A DNA stretch of 37,768 nucleotides from positions 1 through 37,768 of the forward strand of contig JACIZP010000163.1 of NCBI GenBank assembly GCA_014359355.1, in the 5' to 3' direction. Position 1 is the first letter of the stretch. The number at the start of each line of letters is the position of its first letter. Shown one piece after another: positions 18,535 to 28,115 of the stretch. Source of the DNA: Calditrichota bacterium. GTDB taxonomy: Bacteria; Zhuqueibacterota; Zhuqueibacteria; JANLFK01; Oleimicrobiaceae. Both the position numbers and the translations under genes were made by a program. A model generated the notes under the pieces. That model had not been told where the DNA came from. It saw nothing but the letters and a program-made list of their open reading frames with translations, and searched no databases.

Positions 18535-21500
18535 ATGATCTCCCTGCGGCGCGACATATCCGCGGTTGGGGCTCTCTTGTGGCTGCTCGCGGGCCCACTT
18601 TCGTGCGGCCTGGCGCATGCGCAAGCACCCCTGCCCCATCAGGTGACCACGCACCCAGCCGACGATTTGAGCCCGTCGCTTTCTCCTGACGGCAAGTGGG
18701 TTGCGTTCGCCTCCACGCGGAGCGGCAATCAGGACGTATGGGTGCGACCAGTCCATGGCGGAAAGGCGTACCAGATCACTACACATCAGGCCGACGACTA
18801 TTGTCCGGCCTGGAGTCGCACCGGTGACCGCCTGGCGTTTGTGTCTAAGCGTTCCGATGCCGCCGGCGACATCTGGATGGTCGAGCTCCGTCGCACCGGC
18901 AAAGCGATCCTCGCCAGGGGGGAACCGGTCAGACTCACCGACTATTTAGGCGAAGACGCCTTCCCCTGCTTTTCGCCGGATGGCACAGAGGTGGCCTTCT
19001 GTTCGGACCGCACCGGCCGCATGGAGATCTGGGTGCTCAGGCTGCGGTCAAGGTCGCTCAGAAGGGTCACCTCGCAGGGTGGGACCGAGCCCAAGTGGTC
19101 GCCCGACGGTACATGGCTGGTCTACACCGCGTTCGACACCCTCCGCCGCAAGAGTGTCATCGCCGTCACCCCTGCGCAGCTGGAGACCCAACCAGAGCTG
19201 CCCAGGGAAGTGCCCATCACCGATGGCTCGTGGCTTGACTGCCAACCGGCCTGGTCGCCTACGGGTCACGAGGTCGTCTTCTGCCGCTTCCCCTACGACA
19301 CCAATCACGATGGCAGAATAACGCCTGATGACAATCCGGTGATTGTCCGTGCGCCGGTCAGTCTGCCGTCGTCCCCCTCGCAGCGTCCTTCGGCGCCGAC
19401 GGACCTGCAACTGTGGCTCACCAGTGGCGCGGATTTCGCTTTCGCCCCAAACTGGGCGAGCGGCGAATCGGTCTGTTACGCCTCGAATCGCAGCGGTAAC
19501 CTCGACATCTGGGCGGTGCCTGCAAATGGGCTCATCTCTCGCCAGGCCTCTGCCGCGAGCCAGCTCTCCTATGCGCGTGAGGCTTTTCCCATCCCGGCTT
19601 TGTCGTCTTCAGCCCTATCGGCGCAACAGACGGCGGCTCTTTACGAACGCCTCTTGGCCCTCCGGCGGGTACGTGACTTTTTTCCAGCGGAACGGGCCCC
19701 TGTGGCCTCGGCCAAGCTTGAGATGGCGCGCACCTATCGCGCTCTTGGGCAGGGAGCCATGGCACGGCAGGCGCTCCAGGAGCTCGAGGCAGAATTCCCC
19801 GAACAAGAGGAGGTGCGCGCTCTGGCGGCCGTGGAGAGCATCGACATGGACATGGCCGAAGGGAGGATCGATTCACTCGCTGGAATGCGCACCTTGGCAC
19901 GCCTTCTGGATAACTATCGGCAGCAACCGCCCCTGGCCGTGCCCATCGCCATGCGCTTGGCAGGCCTGCAGCTTGCCACCGCTCAGCATGGCGAGGCTCT
20001 CACCACCTACGGTTGGGTGTTGCAACACCAGGGCGAGAACCGCGGGGCGGGGGCCGAGAGCCAACTTCGCATTGGCGACTGCCTTCTCGCCCTTGGCCGC
20101 GGCGAGGAGGCGGAACGTGCCTATGCTTTGGTGGTAGACCGCTATCCGGAACAGGAGGCCCCGGCGGCGCAGGCCATGGAGCGCCTCTTACATGAGGAGT
20201 TACTGGCCAGCGACCGAGTGGCCCTCTTGCGCCGCTGCCGTGAGGTGACCAACGTCTACCGCTTGCGCCTGCCGCGGGTTGCCGCCTTGGCGCAACTCCG
20301 CGCAGCGGAGCTTCTCCTGGCATCTGGCGACTTCGAGGCGGCGCAGATCGAACTGGCGGCCCTCGAGGCTGACTTCGCGGACCAGCGCACGGTGGTCGCC
20401 CGCAGCCGATTGCTCCTTGCCAAAGCTTATCAAGACGGGGGCGACTGGCGCAAAGCGGTGAGCGTTCTCGAACAAGCACAGGCGGAGTTTGACACGCTGG
20501 CCGGAGGTCGTTGGGCAGCGGCAGCACGGCAGGCCCTTTTCCGCGCCCTCATGCAATCGGGCGAGCAGCTGCTCCAGGCTGCCTACTTTGCGCTCGCCGC
20601 AGCACGTTATCGCCAGGCACTTGAAGTGGCACCCGGGGACATCGAGGCGCACCGGGGCTACATCCAGGCGCAGTACTACGGCCGAGCAATTGACCAGGCC
20701 ACCCGCGAATACCAGGCGCGCCTGGCGCAACACCCTGATGACCCGGTGCTCCTCTACTGCCTCGGCCTATGCCTTTCGTTCAAAGCCACCGAACAAGCGG
20801 AGCTCTATGGCCACCAGGGCCGCATTGACCCTGAGCTCCTGGCTCGCTCCAACAGCATCCTTGACAGGGCCCTCGAGCGCGACTACCGGATGGTGTACGC
20901 CTACCTGACCAAGAGCTACAACTACGAGATGTTGGAGACCTATGACCGCTTGCGCCGGAGTAGACCGCAGACGCTCCCGCGAAGGCTCCTTGAGGCGATC
21001 TCTGCGCCGCTTGTTTCGGTGCTCAGAACGGTCACCATGACCAAGGAAGAGGCCCAAGTACGCAACTACGAGCGAGCCATCGATGCCCTCACCGTGGCCC
21101 TCAGCCTCAATGACGAGAAGGAAAACCCAAAGTTAGAGGCCCGTCTTTGTCGCAATCTGGCCAACAACTACTACAACCTGGCCGAGTTCGGCTATCAAAA
21201 GGCCTACGAGTACTACCATCTCACCCTGCGCTTTGATTCCACCTTCGCGAGCCGCCGCGATGAAGCAATGATGATGGAAAGAATGGGCCATTGCGCACTG
21301 GTGCTGGAGGACTTTGAACGGGGCCCAACCTACCTGCGCCGCGCCATCGACCTATATCGCGACCTCGGCAGAGAAGAACTGGTGCTGCTCAACATAAAAC
21401 GGCTGGCCATGCTCTACCAGGTGGCAGAGGACTATCTCTCAGCTGCCGAGTATTTCGAACAGGCGATCGCCATGGAGACGCGACGCGGCAACCTCGAGGA

Positions 21501-24500
21501 GGTGCGGCGACTCCATCGCAATCTCGCTTACAACTACTGGTTGTTGGGCGAGCCAACCGACGCCTACGCGCATGCCATTCGCGCCCGTGACCTTCTGGAC
21601 AGCGGCAAGCTGAAGGAAGCGAAGGGCACATCCTCGCGCATTCAGGTCGGCGTGTTAGGGTGGTATATCCCCATACCCTTTGTCGACTTGAGCAAGATGG
21701 GGGCGATTGGCGGCAGCGCAGCTTTCGGGTTCACCGCTGTGGAGGAGCGGGCGTTGGTCTACACCATCCTCGGCAACATCCTTGTGGAAACGAAGCGCTA
21801 CGAGGAAGCCATCCGCGAGAACGAGAAGAAGCTGGCCCTGTACCGCAAACGGAAGAATGCCCGCGCTGAGGCAGCGGTGCTCAACAACCTCGGCTACCTG
21901 CAACTGTTGAAGGGGGACCCTCTCAGCGCCTGGCAGCAGTTCGAGCGCAGCTACGACCTTTGTCTGAAGCAGAAGATCGTGGCCGGCGCGGTCGTCAACG
22001 CCATCAATCTCGGACAGCTGGCGTTGCTCCTTGCGGATCCGGCGCTACGCGATGCCGCCGCAACCCGGCTGGACCTCGCGTTGAGCTTCACGGAGGGGCA
22101 GTCGCGGGTTCTGGTGCAGCGGCGCGTGCAACTTCTCAACCTCCTTGGCGCGCTCACTTTGGAACACCAGGTTCAACACACTGGGGAAGCGGACCTTGAA
22201 GACTGCGTGCGGCAAACTGTGGAGGCCTTCGAGCGCGCCGGCTATGCGCAGACGTACTTCGAAGAAGCGCTTAGCCTAAGTCTGATGCGCCGGCTACCAC
22301 GAGAAGAAGCCCTTTCCAGGATGAATTTGGGGCGCTGCTGGGCCGTGCTCGGCGAATGGGAGCACGCAGCCCAACATCTCCTGCAGGCGCGTCGCCTGTG
22401 CCAGACCAGAGGGTACGGCGATCTGCTCTGGCAGGTGAACCAAGGGCTTGCCGAGCTCGCTGACCGCCTCGATGAACGGGCCAGGAGGGCCTTGGGACTG
22501 AGCCTCCCGCGGGTCTACTTTGCCGAGGCGCTCGCCGAGTTGCGCGCCGTGAGCGAGGCTGGCATCACGCGCCTGGTGCTTCCCATGGAGCGCAACCGCC
22601 ACCGCCAATTGTACGAGGAGTGCGCGTTTCATTTGGCGGCCGTCGGCGATACGGTCGGCGCTTTGCAGACCGCAGAGGAGATGCGGGCACAGGCTTTTTT
22701 AGATGCCACCTCCGGCGAGGTCATACGCCTGAGCAGCCCCACGCGCACCAATCTGCTCAACTGGGTGCGCACCTTCCGGGAGGAGTTGACAGCGTCGGAG
22801 CTTAGGGTGCGGCAGCTGAGCACGGTGCTGCAGCCGAACGCCCCGGAGCTGGTCAGGTGGCGCGCCGCGCGGGATAGCTTGCGCCGCGAATACGAACAGG
22901 CCTTCACACGACTCCGCCAGGAAGCGCCTGAACTGGAGGGGCTGGTGACAGTTCACGCCCCCTCGTTAGCGACCGTGCAGCGTACCCTGGAAGGCGGCGA
23001 GGTGGCATTGGCCTTTCTGGTGGGCGATCGGCGGACGCTGCTCTGGGCAGTCACGGCCCAGCGTGTGGCCATGTTCAGCATTCCTGCGGGCGTCGAGGCC
23101 ATTCGCCACTTCACCGAAGGTTTTCTCAACAGCTCAGCAGACGACAGCTCACGCCTGACGGTGGCCGCGCTCTTTCAGCCCGCCGCAGGACTGCTGCGAG
23201 GAGCGCGCCGGGCCATTATCGTGCCGGACGGGCCTCTTTTCCAGCTGCCGATGCAGGCGGCACTGCTCACGTCGTTAGGACAGGACGCGCCCGCAGTGAC
23301 AGTCTGCTCCAGCCTCAACAGCTACCTGCTCGCTGCAAGTCGCCGCACCGTGGGTGGCCCAGTCGTCTTCCTTGCGGACACGCTCCTGCAACAGCCTCTT
23401 AAGGAGCTCGGCTACGTGGTTGTCCTCCTGCCCACCTTGCCGGGCAAAGAAACGCCAGCGCGAGAAGTGTCTCAGGTCCTCCTGGGGAGCAACATCGTAC
23501 ACTGGCGAGCCACCTGGCAGTGGCAAGAGACGGCACCGCTGCACTCGGCGTTGCAGTTGGCCGACGGCCAGCCGGGCTTTTCGCTGCGTCTGCTCGACCT
23601 CTTCGAGGTGGTATCCAATGCCACCGTGTGCGTCATAGACGGAGGGAACGCGGCAGCGTACGGATCGGCTGCACAACTCCTGGACCGCTTGCTGGCCTTC
23701 AGTGGCACCGCTGCGGGCTTGTTGGTGGACGAGGGAACACCGCGCGAGGCACGCCTAGCATTTTACGATGCCTTCTATCGCCAGCTCATGGAAAGACCTC
23801 CTGCTGAAGCCTTCCGCGCGGCAGTGCAGGCAGTCATGGAGGAGGGTAGGGGCACTCTGTCCGTTCAGCTCTTGGGTTACGGCGGCATGAGCAGGGTCGA
23901 GGCCAGCACCTATGCCGAACGGGCGCTGGCAGGCAAGGTGAGAGCAGGGCTTCAGGCAGAACAGGACAAGGACTGGGGCGATGCGGTGCGATTCTATGAG
24001 GAAGCCTTGGCAATGGCCACCGCCCGCCAGGACAGCGCCAGCATCGAGCGCCTCCGCATGCTGATCGTGCGCGCCTCTGCCAACGGGGGCCTTGTGCGCA
24101 AGACTATTCAGTACCAACGCTTGCTGGCCGCCGAGGCCGACCTCAAGGGAGATACGCAGCTTCAGGTGCGGCGCTATCGCAACCTCGCTTCGCTGTACGC
24201 CCAGGCTGAGGACTATGGCGCAGCCATTGCGGCGATGGAGCACGTCATAGAGGTTGCCAGGACCTCTCACGAGCAACTCTTGCCTGAGCTGCACCGCGAG
24301 CTGGGAATTTTGCATGAGCAGGCCGGGCATTATCAGGCTGCGGTTGAGCAATACGAGGCCTCACGCGCGCTGTACGCCCAGGCGGGCGCCAACGAAGGCC
24401 AAGCCCTGAACCTCAGCGACATGGGGCGCGTGGCGCTGCGTTACCTGGAAGACTACCCCCTGGCTCTCCAGCACCTGTCTGCTGCCCTTGCGCTGTTGGA

Positions 24501-26802
24501 GGGCCAAGCGCCCTCGGCAACACTGGTGGAGGTCCTCAACAACCTGGGTCTCGCCTGCGAAATGATGGCCGATTACCGCGCGGCGGTCGACGCGCAGCGT
24601 CGGGCCAGAGAACAGGCGGAAAGGCTGCAACTGCCAGACAAGGTGGCCCTGTGCGAACATTACCTTGCCAACCTCTTTTGGAAAATGGGTGACTATCAGG
24701 AGGCCCTGCAGCACAACCGGCAAGCCTTGCAGGCCTTCGAGAAGCAGGGCGACTTGTCCCTGCAGGCCCTGGCCCTGACAACGCGAGGGCTCATTCAGCT
24801 GAGCATTGGCAACGCACCTCAGGCCTTGCGCGACCAACACAGCGCTTTGGAGCTGGCAATTCGCACGGGCGACCTGCTCGACCAGGCGACAATTCGCAAG
24901 AACATTGGGCTGGTGCATGTCACGCTTGGCGACTATGAAAAGGCGCTCGGAGAATTCGCAACGGCAGCCCACCTTGACAGCACTCTCGGCTCGCAACGAG
25001 GCCTATCCTATGACCTGCGCAACATGGGTGCCCTGTTCCTGCAGAAGGGTCGGTTGACCGAGGCCGACCAGTCGCTACAGGCAGCTCTCGCATTGAGCAA
25101 GGCGGTGGGTGACCGCCGCAACGAAGCGCAATGCCTCTACCACATCGGGGCGGTGCGGCGCGCGCAGCGGAACTGGGAACAGGCTGCTCTTTACTTGGAG
25201 GAAGCAGCCGCACTTGCCCGCTCGCTGTTCGTCCCTGAGGTGGAGTGGCGTGCCCTCCACCAACTGGGCTTGCTGCAGCGCGAGGCCCGCCGCCTCGACG
25301 AGAGTCGCGCCAGCCTGCTGCAGGCGGCGCAGGTCGTCGAGCAGATGCGCGCCCGCATCAAGGTGGCGGAGCATCAGGCTGGCTTTATCAACGACAAACA
25401 AGAGGTCTACGCGGACCTCATCGACCTGCTGATAGAAATGGGACGGGACGAGGAAGCTTTCGCCATTGCGGAACGGGCCCGCTCCCGAGGCTTTTTGGAC
25501 ATGCTCGGCAACCGCCAGCTCGCCCTGGGCGCGCGCGCCAGCCAGGAGCTGTACGATGCCCTCTCGGCCTTGGAAGCGCAGATGCGCAACGTCCAAGAGG
25601 AGATCGCCCGCCTCCGCAGTGTCGAACCAGAACGAGCGAGCGCCCCCCAGAAGGAACGGTTGCAACAATTGAACGGGGAGTTGCTTAGGCTGCGCGGCAG
25701 CTATGAGAGCCAGCTGGTCAGGCTCAAGGAATCGGACCCCCGCTTGGCAGATATGGTCACCGTCGACCCATGGCCGTCATCTCGCTTGCAGACGCTGTTG
25801 CCCCCGGGCGTGGCGGTCGTGGAGTATTTTGTCAGCAGGGACCGCCTCTTCATTTGGCTGGTGACCAGCACGACGCTCAAGGCCTGGGCCACGCCGCTCG
25901 GCCAAGAAGAACTCTACAAGCAAGTGGACCAGTTGCGCCAGGCAATCAACCAGCTCTCCCCCGTGACGCAGCGCAGCGCCCGGCTGTGGCAGGCGCTCCT
26001 CGCACCGGTCGCCCCCTCTCTGGAGGGCAAGGCCACCCTGGTCATCATTCCGCACGGGCCTCTGCACTACTTGCCCTTTGCGTGCCTGGTGGACCCTCAG
26101 GGTCGATATCTGATAGAGACTTTTGCCTTGGCAACCGCGCCCAGCGGCACCGTCCTGGGCATGTGCATGGAGGGCGGAAGCCGGTTTCTTTCCACGCCTC
26201 GCCAGGAGTTCCGCGTGCTCGCCTTGGGCAATCCTGCACTGCCAGGCCAGAGGCGACCGCTCCCCATGGCAGCCAAGGAGGTAGAAAGCATCTCCCGGAG
26301 CTTTGCCAAAGTGGACAAGTTCCTGGGCACCGCCGCCACCGAGACGGTGGTCAAGAGCGCCCAGAGCCCCTACGACCTCTATCTCTTCTCCTGCCACGGC
26401 GAGTACGATCCAGCCAACCCCTTATTTTCCTCGCTGCTCCTGACGCCCGATAAAGACAACGACGGGCGGCTGGAGGCGCGCGAGGTGTTTGCTTTGCGCA
26501 TGGAGAGCTATCTGGTGGCCATGAGCGCCTGCGAGACAGCGCTGAGCTCTATCGCCGGCGGTGACGAGATCATTGGCCTGACGCGCAGTTTTGTCTTCGC
26601 CGGGGCCTCTTCACTGTTTGCCAGCCTGTGGAAAGTCGATGACTTGGCCACGGCGGTCATGGTGAAGCGCTTCGTGCGGTACTTGGCGGAGGACGAAAGC
26701 AGAGCCCGTGCGCTCCAGCGCGCGCAACTGCTCGTGATGAATGAGGTTAACGCCCACCCGGCCTACTGGGCAGCGTTCCAGTTGATAGGCGACTTTCGGT
26801 AA
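18535..26802 (+). CDS. Giant exported propeller-TPR-CHAT-TPR-CHAT protein (caspase-like)
   Basis: A 2755-aa protein with a signal peptide (about 1-31, cleavage after GLAHAQA). Residues about 36-340 are TolB/PD40-like propeller repeats (SPSLSPDGKWVAFAST, FPCFSPDGTEVAFCSDR, APNWASGESVCYASNR). A long TPR array spans about 385-1370, then a coiled linker and a first CHAT domain (about 1475-1785). A second TPR array (about 1800-2310), linker and second CHAT (about 2400-2755) follow. CHAT domains are caspase-like Cys peptidases. CHAT2 has the dyad His2621 (FSCHGEYDP) and Cys2666 (AMSACETAL); in CHAT1 the matching sites read Trp1661 and Gly1704, so it looks inactive. EF-hand-like loops occur at 255-266 and 2639-2650. 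It probably senses something through propeller and TPRs and cuts a partner in the envelope or outside; the substrate is unknown. It follows the YdbL-like gene by 9 bases with no clear Shine-Dalgarno, so translation is probably coupled. Confidence 0.9.
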   Translation: MISLRRDISAVGALLWLLAGPLSCGLAHAQAPLPHQVTTHPADDLSPSLSPDGKWVAFASTRSGNQDVWVRPVHGGKAYQITTHQADDYCPAWSRTGDRLAFVSKRSDAAGDIWMVELRRTGKAILARGEPVRLTDYLGEDAFPCFSPDGTEVAFCSDRTGRMEIWVLRLRSRSLRRVTSQGGTEPKWSPDGTWLVYTAFDTLRRKSVIAVTPAQLETQPELPREVPITDGSWLDCQPAWSPTGHEVVFCRFPYDTNHDGRITPDDNPVIVRAPVSLPSSPSQRPSAPTDLQLWLTSGADFAFAPNWASGESVCYASNRSGNLDIWAVPANGLISRQASAASQLSYAREAFPIPALSSSALSAQQTAALYERLLALRRVRDFFPAERAPVASAKLEMARTYRALGQGAMARQALQELEAEFPEQEEVRALAAVESIDMDMAEGRIDSLAGMRTLARLLDNYRQQPPLAVPIAMRLAGLQLATAQHGEALTTYGWVLQHQGENRGAGAESQLRIGDCLLALGRGEEAERAYALVVDRYPEQEAPAAQAMERLLHEELLASDRVALLRRCREVTNVYRLRLPRVAALAQLRAAELLLASGDFEAAQIELAALEADFADQRTVVARSRLLLAKAYQDGGDWRKAVSVLEQAQAEFDTLAGGRWAAAARQALFRALMQSGEQLLQAAYFALAAARYRQALEVAPGDIEAHRGYIQAQYYGRAIDQATREYQARLAQHPDDPVLLYCLGLCLSFKATEQAELYGHQGRIDPELLARSNSILDRALERDYRMVYAYLTKSYNYEMLETYDRLRRSRPQTLPRRLLEAISAPLVSVLRTVTMTKEEAQVRNYERAIDALTVALSLNDEKENPKLEARLCRNLANNYYNLAEFGYQKAYEYYHLTLRFDSTFASRRDEAMMMERMGHCALVLEDFERGPTYLRRAIDLYRDLGREELVLLNIKRLAMLYQVAEDYLSAAEYFEQAIAMETRRGNLEEVRRLHRNLAYNYWLLGEPTDAYAHAIRARDLLDSGKLKEAKGTSSRIQVGVLGWYIPIPFVDLSKMGAIGGSAAFGFTAVEERALVYTILGNILVETKRYEEAIRENEKKLALYRKRKNARAEAAVLNNLGYLQLLKGDPLSAWQQFERSYDLCLKQKIVAGAVVNAINLGQLALLLADPALRDAAATRLDLALSFTEGQSRVLVQRRVQLLNLLGALTLEHQVQHTGEADLEDCVRQTVEAFERAGYAQTYFEEALSLSLMRRLPREEALSRMNLGRCWAVLGEWEHAAQHLLQARRLCQTRGYGDLLWQVNQGLAELADRLDERARRALGLSLPRVYFAEALAELRAVSEAGITRLVLPMERNRHRQLYEECAFHLAAVGDTVGALQTAEEMRAQAFLDATSGEVIRLSSPTRTNLLNWVRTFREELTASELRVRQLSTVLQPNAPELVRWRAARDSLRREYEQAFTRLRQEAPELEGLVTVHAPSLATVQRTLEGGEVALAFLVGDRRTLLWAVTAQRVAMFSIPAGVEAIRHFTEGFLNSSADDSSRLTVAALFQPAAGLLRGARRAIIVPDGPLFQLPMQAALLTSLGQDAPAVTVCSSLNSYLLAASRRTVGGPVVFLADTLLQQPLKELGYVVVLLPTLPGKETPAREVSQVLLGSNIVHWRATWQWQETAPLHSALQLADGQPGFSLRLLDLFEVVSNATVCVIDGGNAAAYGSAAQLLDRLLAFSGTAAGLLVDEGTPREARLAFYDAFYRQLMERPPAEAFRAAVQAVMEEGRGTLSVQLLGYGGMSRVEASTYAERALAGKVRAGLQAEQDKDWGDAVRFYEEALAMATARQDSASIERLRMLIVRASANGGLVRKTIQYQRLLAAEADLKGDTQLQVRRYRNLASLYAQAEDYGAAIAAMEHVIEVARTSHEQLLPELHRELGILHEQAGHYQAAVEQYEASRALYAQAGANEGQALNLSDMGRVALRYLEDYPLALQHLSAALALLEGQAPSATLVEVLNNLGLACEMMADYRAAVDAQRRAREQAERLQLPDKVALCEHYLANLFWKMGDYQEALQHNRQALQAFEKQGDLSLQALALTTRGLIQLSIGNAPQALRDQHSALELAIRTGDLLDQATIRKNIGLVHVTLGDYEKALGEFATAAHLDSTLGSQRGLSYDLRNMGALFLQKGRLTEADQSLQAALALSKAVGDRRNEAQCLYHIGAVRRAQRNWEQAALYLEEAAALARSLFVPEVEWRALHQLGLLQREARRLDESRASLLQAAQVVEQMRARIKVAEHQAGFINDKQEVYADLIDLLIEMGRDEEAFAIAERARSRGFLDMLGNRQLALGARASQELYDALSALEAQMRNVQEEIARLRSVEPERASAPQKERLQQLNGELLRLRGSYESQLVRLKESDPRLADMVTVDPWPSSRLQTLLPPGVAVVEYFVSRDRLFIWLVTSTTLKAWATPLGQEELYKQVDQLRQAINQLSPVTQRSARLWQALLAPVAPSLEGKATLVIIPHGPLHYLPFACLVDPQGRYLIETFALATAPSGTVLGMCMEGGSRFLSTPRQEFRVLALGNPALPGQRRPLPMAAKEVESISRSFAKVDKFLGTAATETVVKSAQSPYDLYLFSCHGEYDPANPLFSSLLLTPDKDNDGRLEAREVFALRMESYLVAMSACETALSSIAGGDEIIGLTRSFVFAGASSLFASLWKVDDLATAVMVKRFVRYLAEDESRARALQRAQLLVMNEVNAHPAYWAAFQLIGDFR

Positions 26803-26819
26803 AGGCGAGGGAGAAAGCA

Positions 26820-28115
26820 ATGGCGCAAGTCATGGAACATGCCGTAACCATCAGGTCGCGTCTACAGTTGGAGGCGATCGAAGAGAGGATATTGGCCCCT
26901 TATGCCGCCCGGTCATCGCAAGGAGAAACGACCCGCCTGTACCCTGAGGAGCCACATCCTTATCGCACCGCCTTCCAACGTGATCGCGACCGCTTGGTGC
27001 ACTCCCGCGCCTTCAGGCGACTGAAGCACAAGCGCCAGGTATTCCTCACCGACGAGGGCGACCACTACCGCACGCGCCTCACGCACACGCTTGAGGTCTC
27101 CCAGCTGTCGCGCACCTTGGCCAAGGCGCTAGGGCTCAACGAAGAGCTGGTGGAGGCGATCGCCCTAGGCCATGACCTTGGCCACACGCCCTTCGGGCAC
27201 ATAGGCGAGGTGGTCTTGGGCAAAATTATGGCTGGCGAAGACACCCTGGACGGCCTGCTGAGCTCCGAACCGTTGGGCGGCTTCAAGCACAACTACCAGA
27301 GCCTGCGCGTGGTGGACCATATCGAACGCAAGTACGCGCGGCCCGGGCTGAACCTCACGGCACCGGTGCGCGAAGGCATTCTCAAGCACACGCGACTGCA
27401 GGAGGGGATACACTACCCCGACTTTCAGAGCGAGGGCCTCCACCTCGAACAGGAGGTGGCTGGCACCTTGGAGGGGCAGGTGGTGGCCATCTGTGACGAG
27501 ATCGCTCAACACACCCATGACCTGGAAGACGGCATCCGCGCCGGCTTTGTGGCGCTTGACCAGGTGCGCAAGGTGGGCATTGTCCAACGCCTGGAGCGCG
27601 AGCAGCGCATCGACGCGCTGTGCGAACGCGACCCCTTCCTGTATCGCAATCTGCTCATCAAAGCCCTGATTGATGCCCTCATCTCCGACCTCCTGCACAC
27701 CAGCGTGCGCAACTTGGAGCGGCTGAGGAAGATGGGACCCTTCCCCAAGCGGTTCACGCAGGTGGTCGTGCACTTTAGCGACGAGTTAGAGCCACTCCAC
27801 CGGGAACTGGATGAGTTCATCGACGAGGAGATTATCTACCATGCCTCAATCTACCGGGCCGACGATGTTGCGGTACGCACCATTCGCGAGCTTTTCAAGT
27901 TCTATCTTCGCTTTCCGTCGCAACTGCCGGAGTATGTGCTGGGTCGCCTCTCCTCCCGGGGGAATCGACCACAATTAGTGCGGGCGATCTGTGACCATAT
28001 CGCGGGCATGAGCGACAACTACGCCCAGACGGAATTGACCCGCGTGGAACAGATCGTGCGCAACATGGACGAGAGTCGATCGCAAGGGGCCACTACCGAC
28101 CAGGAGCTTGCGTGA
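26820..28115 (+). CDS. dgt: Deoxyguanosinetriphosphate triphosphohydrolase-like HD protein
   Basis: HD-superfamily dNTP triphosphohydrolase, expected to split dGTP (or other dNTPs) into deoxynucleoside and triphosphate. The 431-aa product has the family N-terminus with HSRAFRRLKHKRQVFL, the first metal His in TRLTHTLEVSQLSR, the His-Asp pair in AIALGHDLGHTPFGHIGE, and a later GFKHNYQSLRVVD motif. The C-terminal region with AICDHIAGMSDNYAQTE is typical of the dGTPase type 2-like group. Its ATG lies 17 bases after the CHAT stop, with GAGGGAG upstream. It overlaps the following ABC gene by 4 bases. Possible roles are dNTP pool control or, as known for some dGTPases, antiphage dNTP depletion. Confidence 0.93.
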   Translation: MAQVMEHAVTIRSRLQLEAIEERILAPYAARSSQGETTRLYPEEPHPYRTAFQRDRDRLVHSRAFRRLKHKRQVFLTDEGDHYRTRLTHTLEVSQLSRTLAKALGLNEELVEAIALGHDLGHTPFGHIGEVVLGKIMAGEDTLDGLLSSEPLGGFKHNYQSLRVVDHIERKYARPGLNLTAPVREGILKHTRLQEGIHYPDFQSEGLHLEQEVAGTLEGQVVAICDEIAQHTHDLEDGIRAGFVALDQVRKVGIVQRLEREQRIDALCERDPFLYRNLLIKALIDALISDLLHTSVRNLERLRKMGPFPKRFTQVVVHFSDELEPLHRELDEFIDEEIIYHASIYRADDVAVRTIRELFKFYLRFPSQLPEYVLGRLSSRGNRPQLVRAICDHIAGMSDNYAQTELTRVEQIVRNMDESRSQGATTDQELA

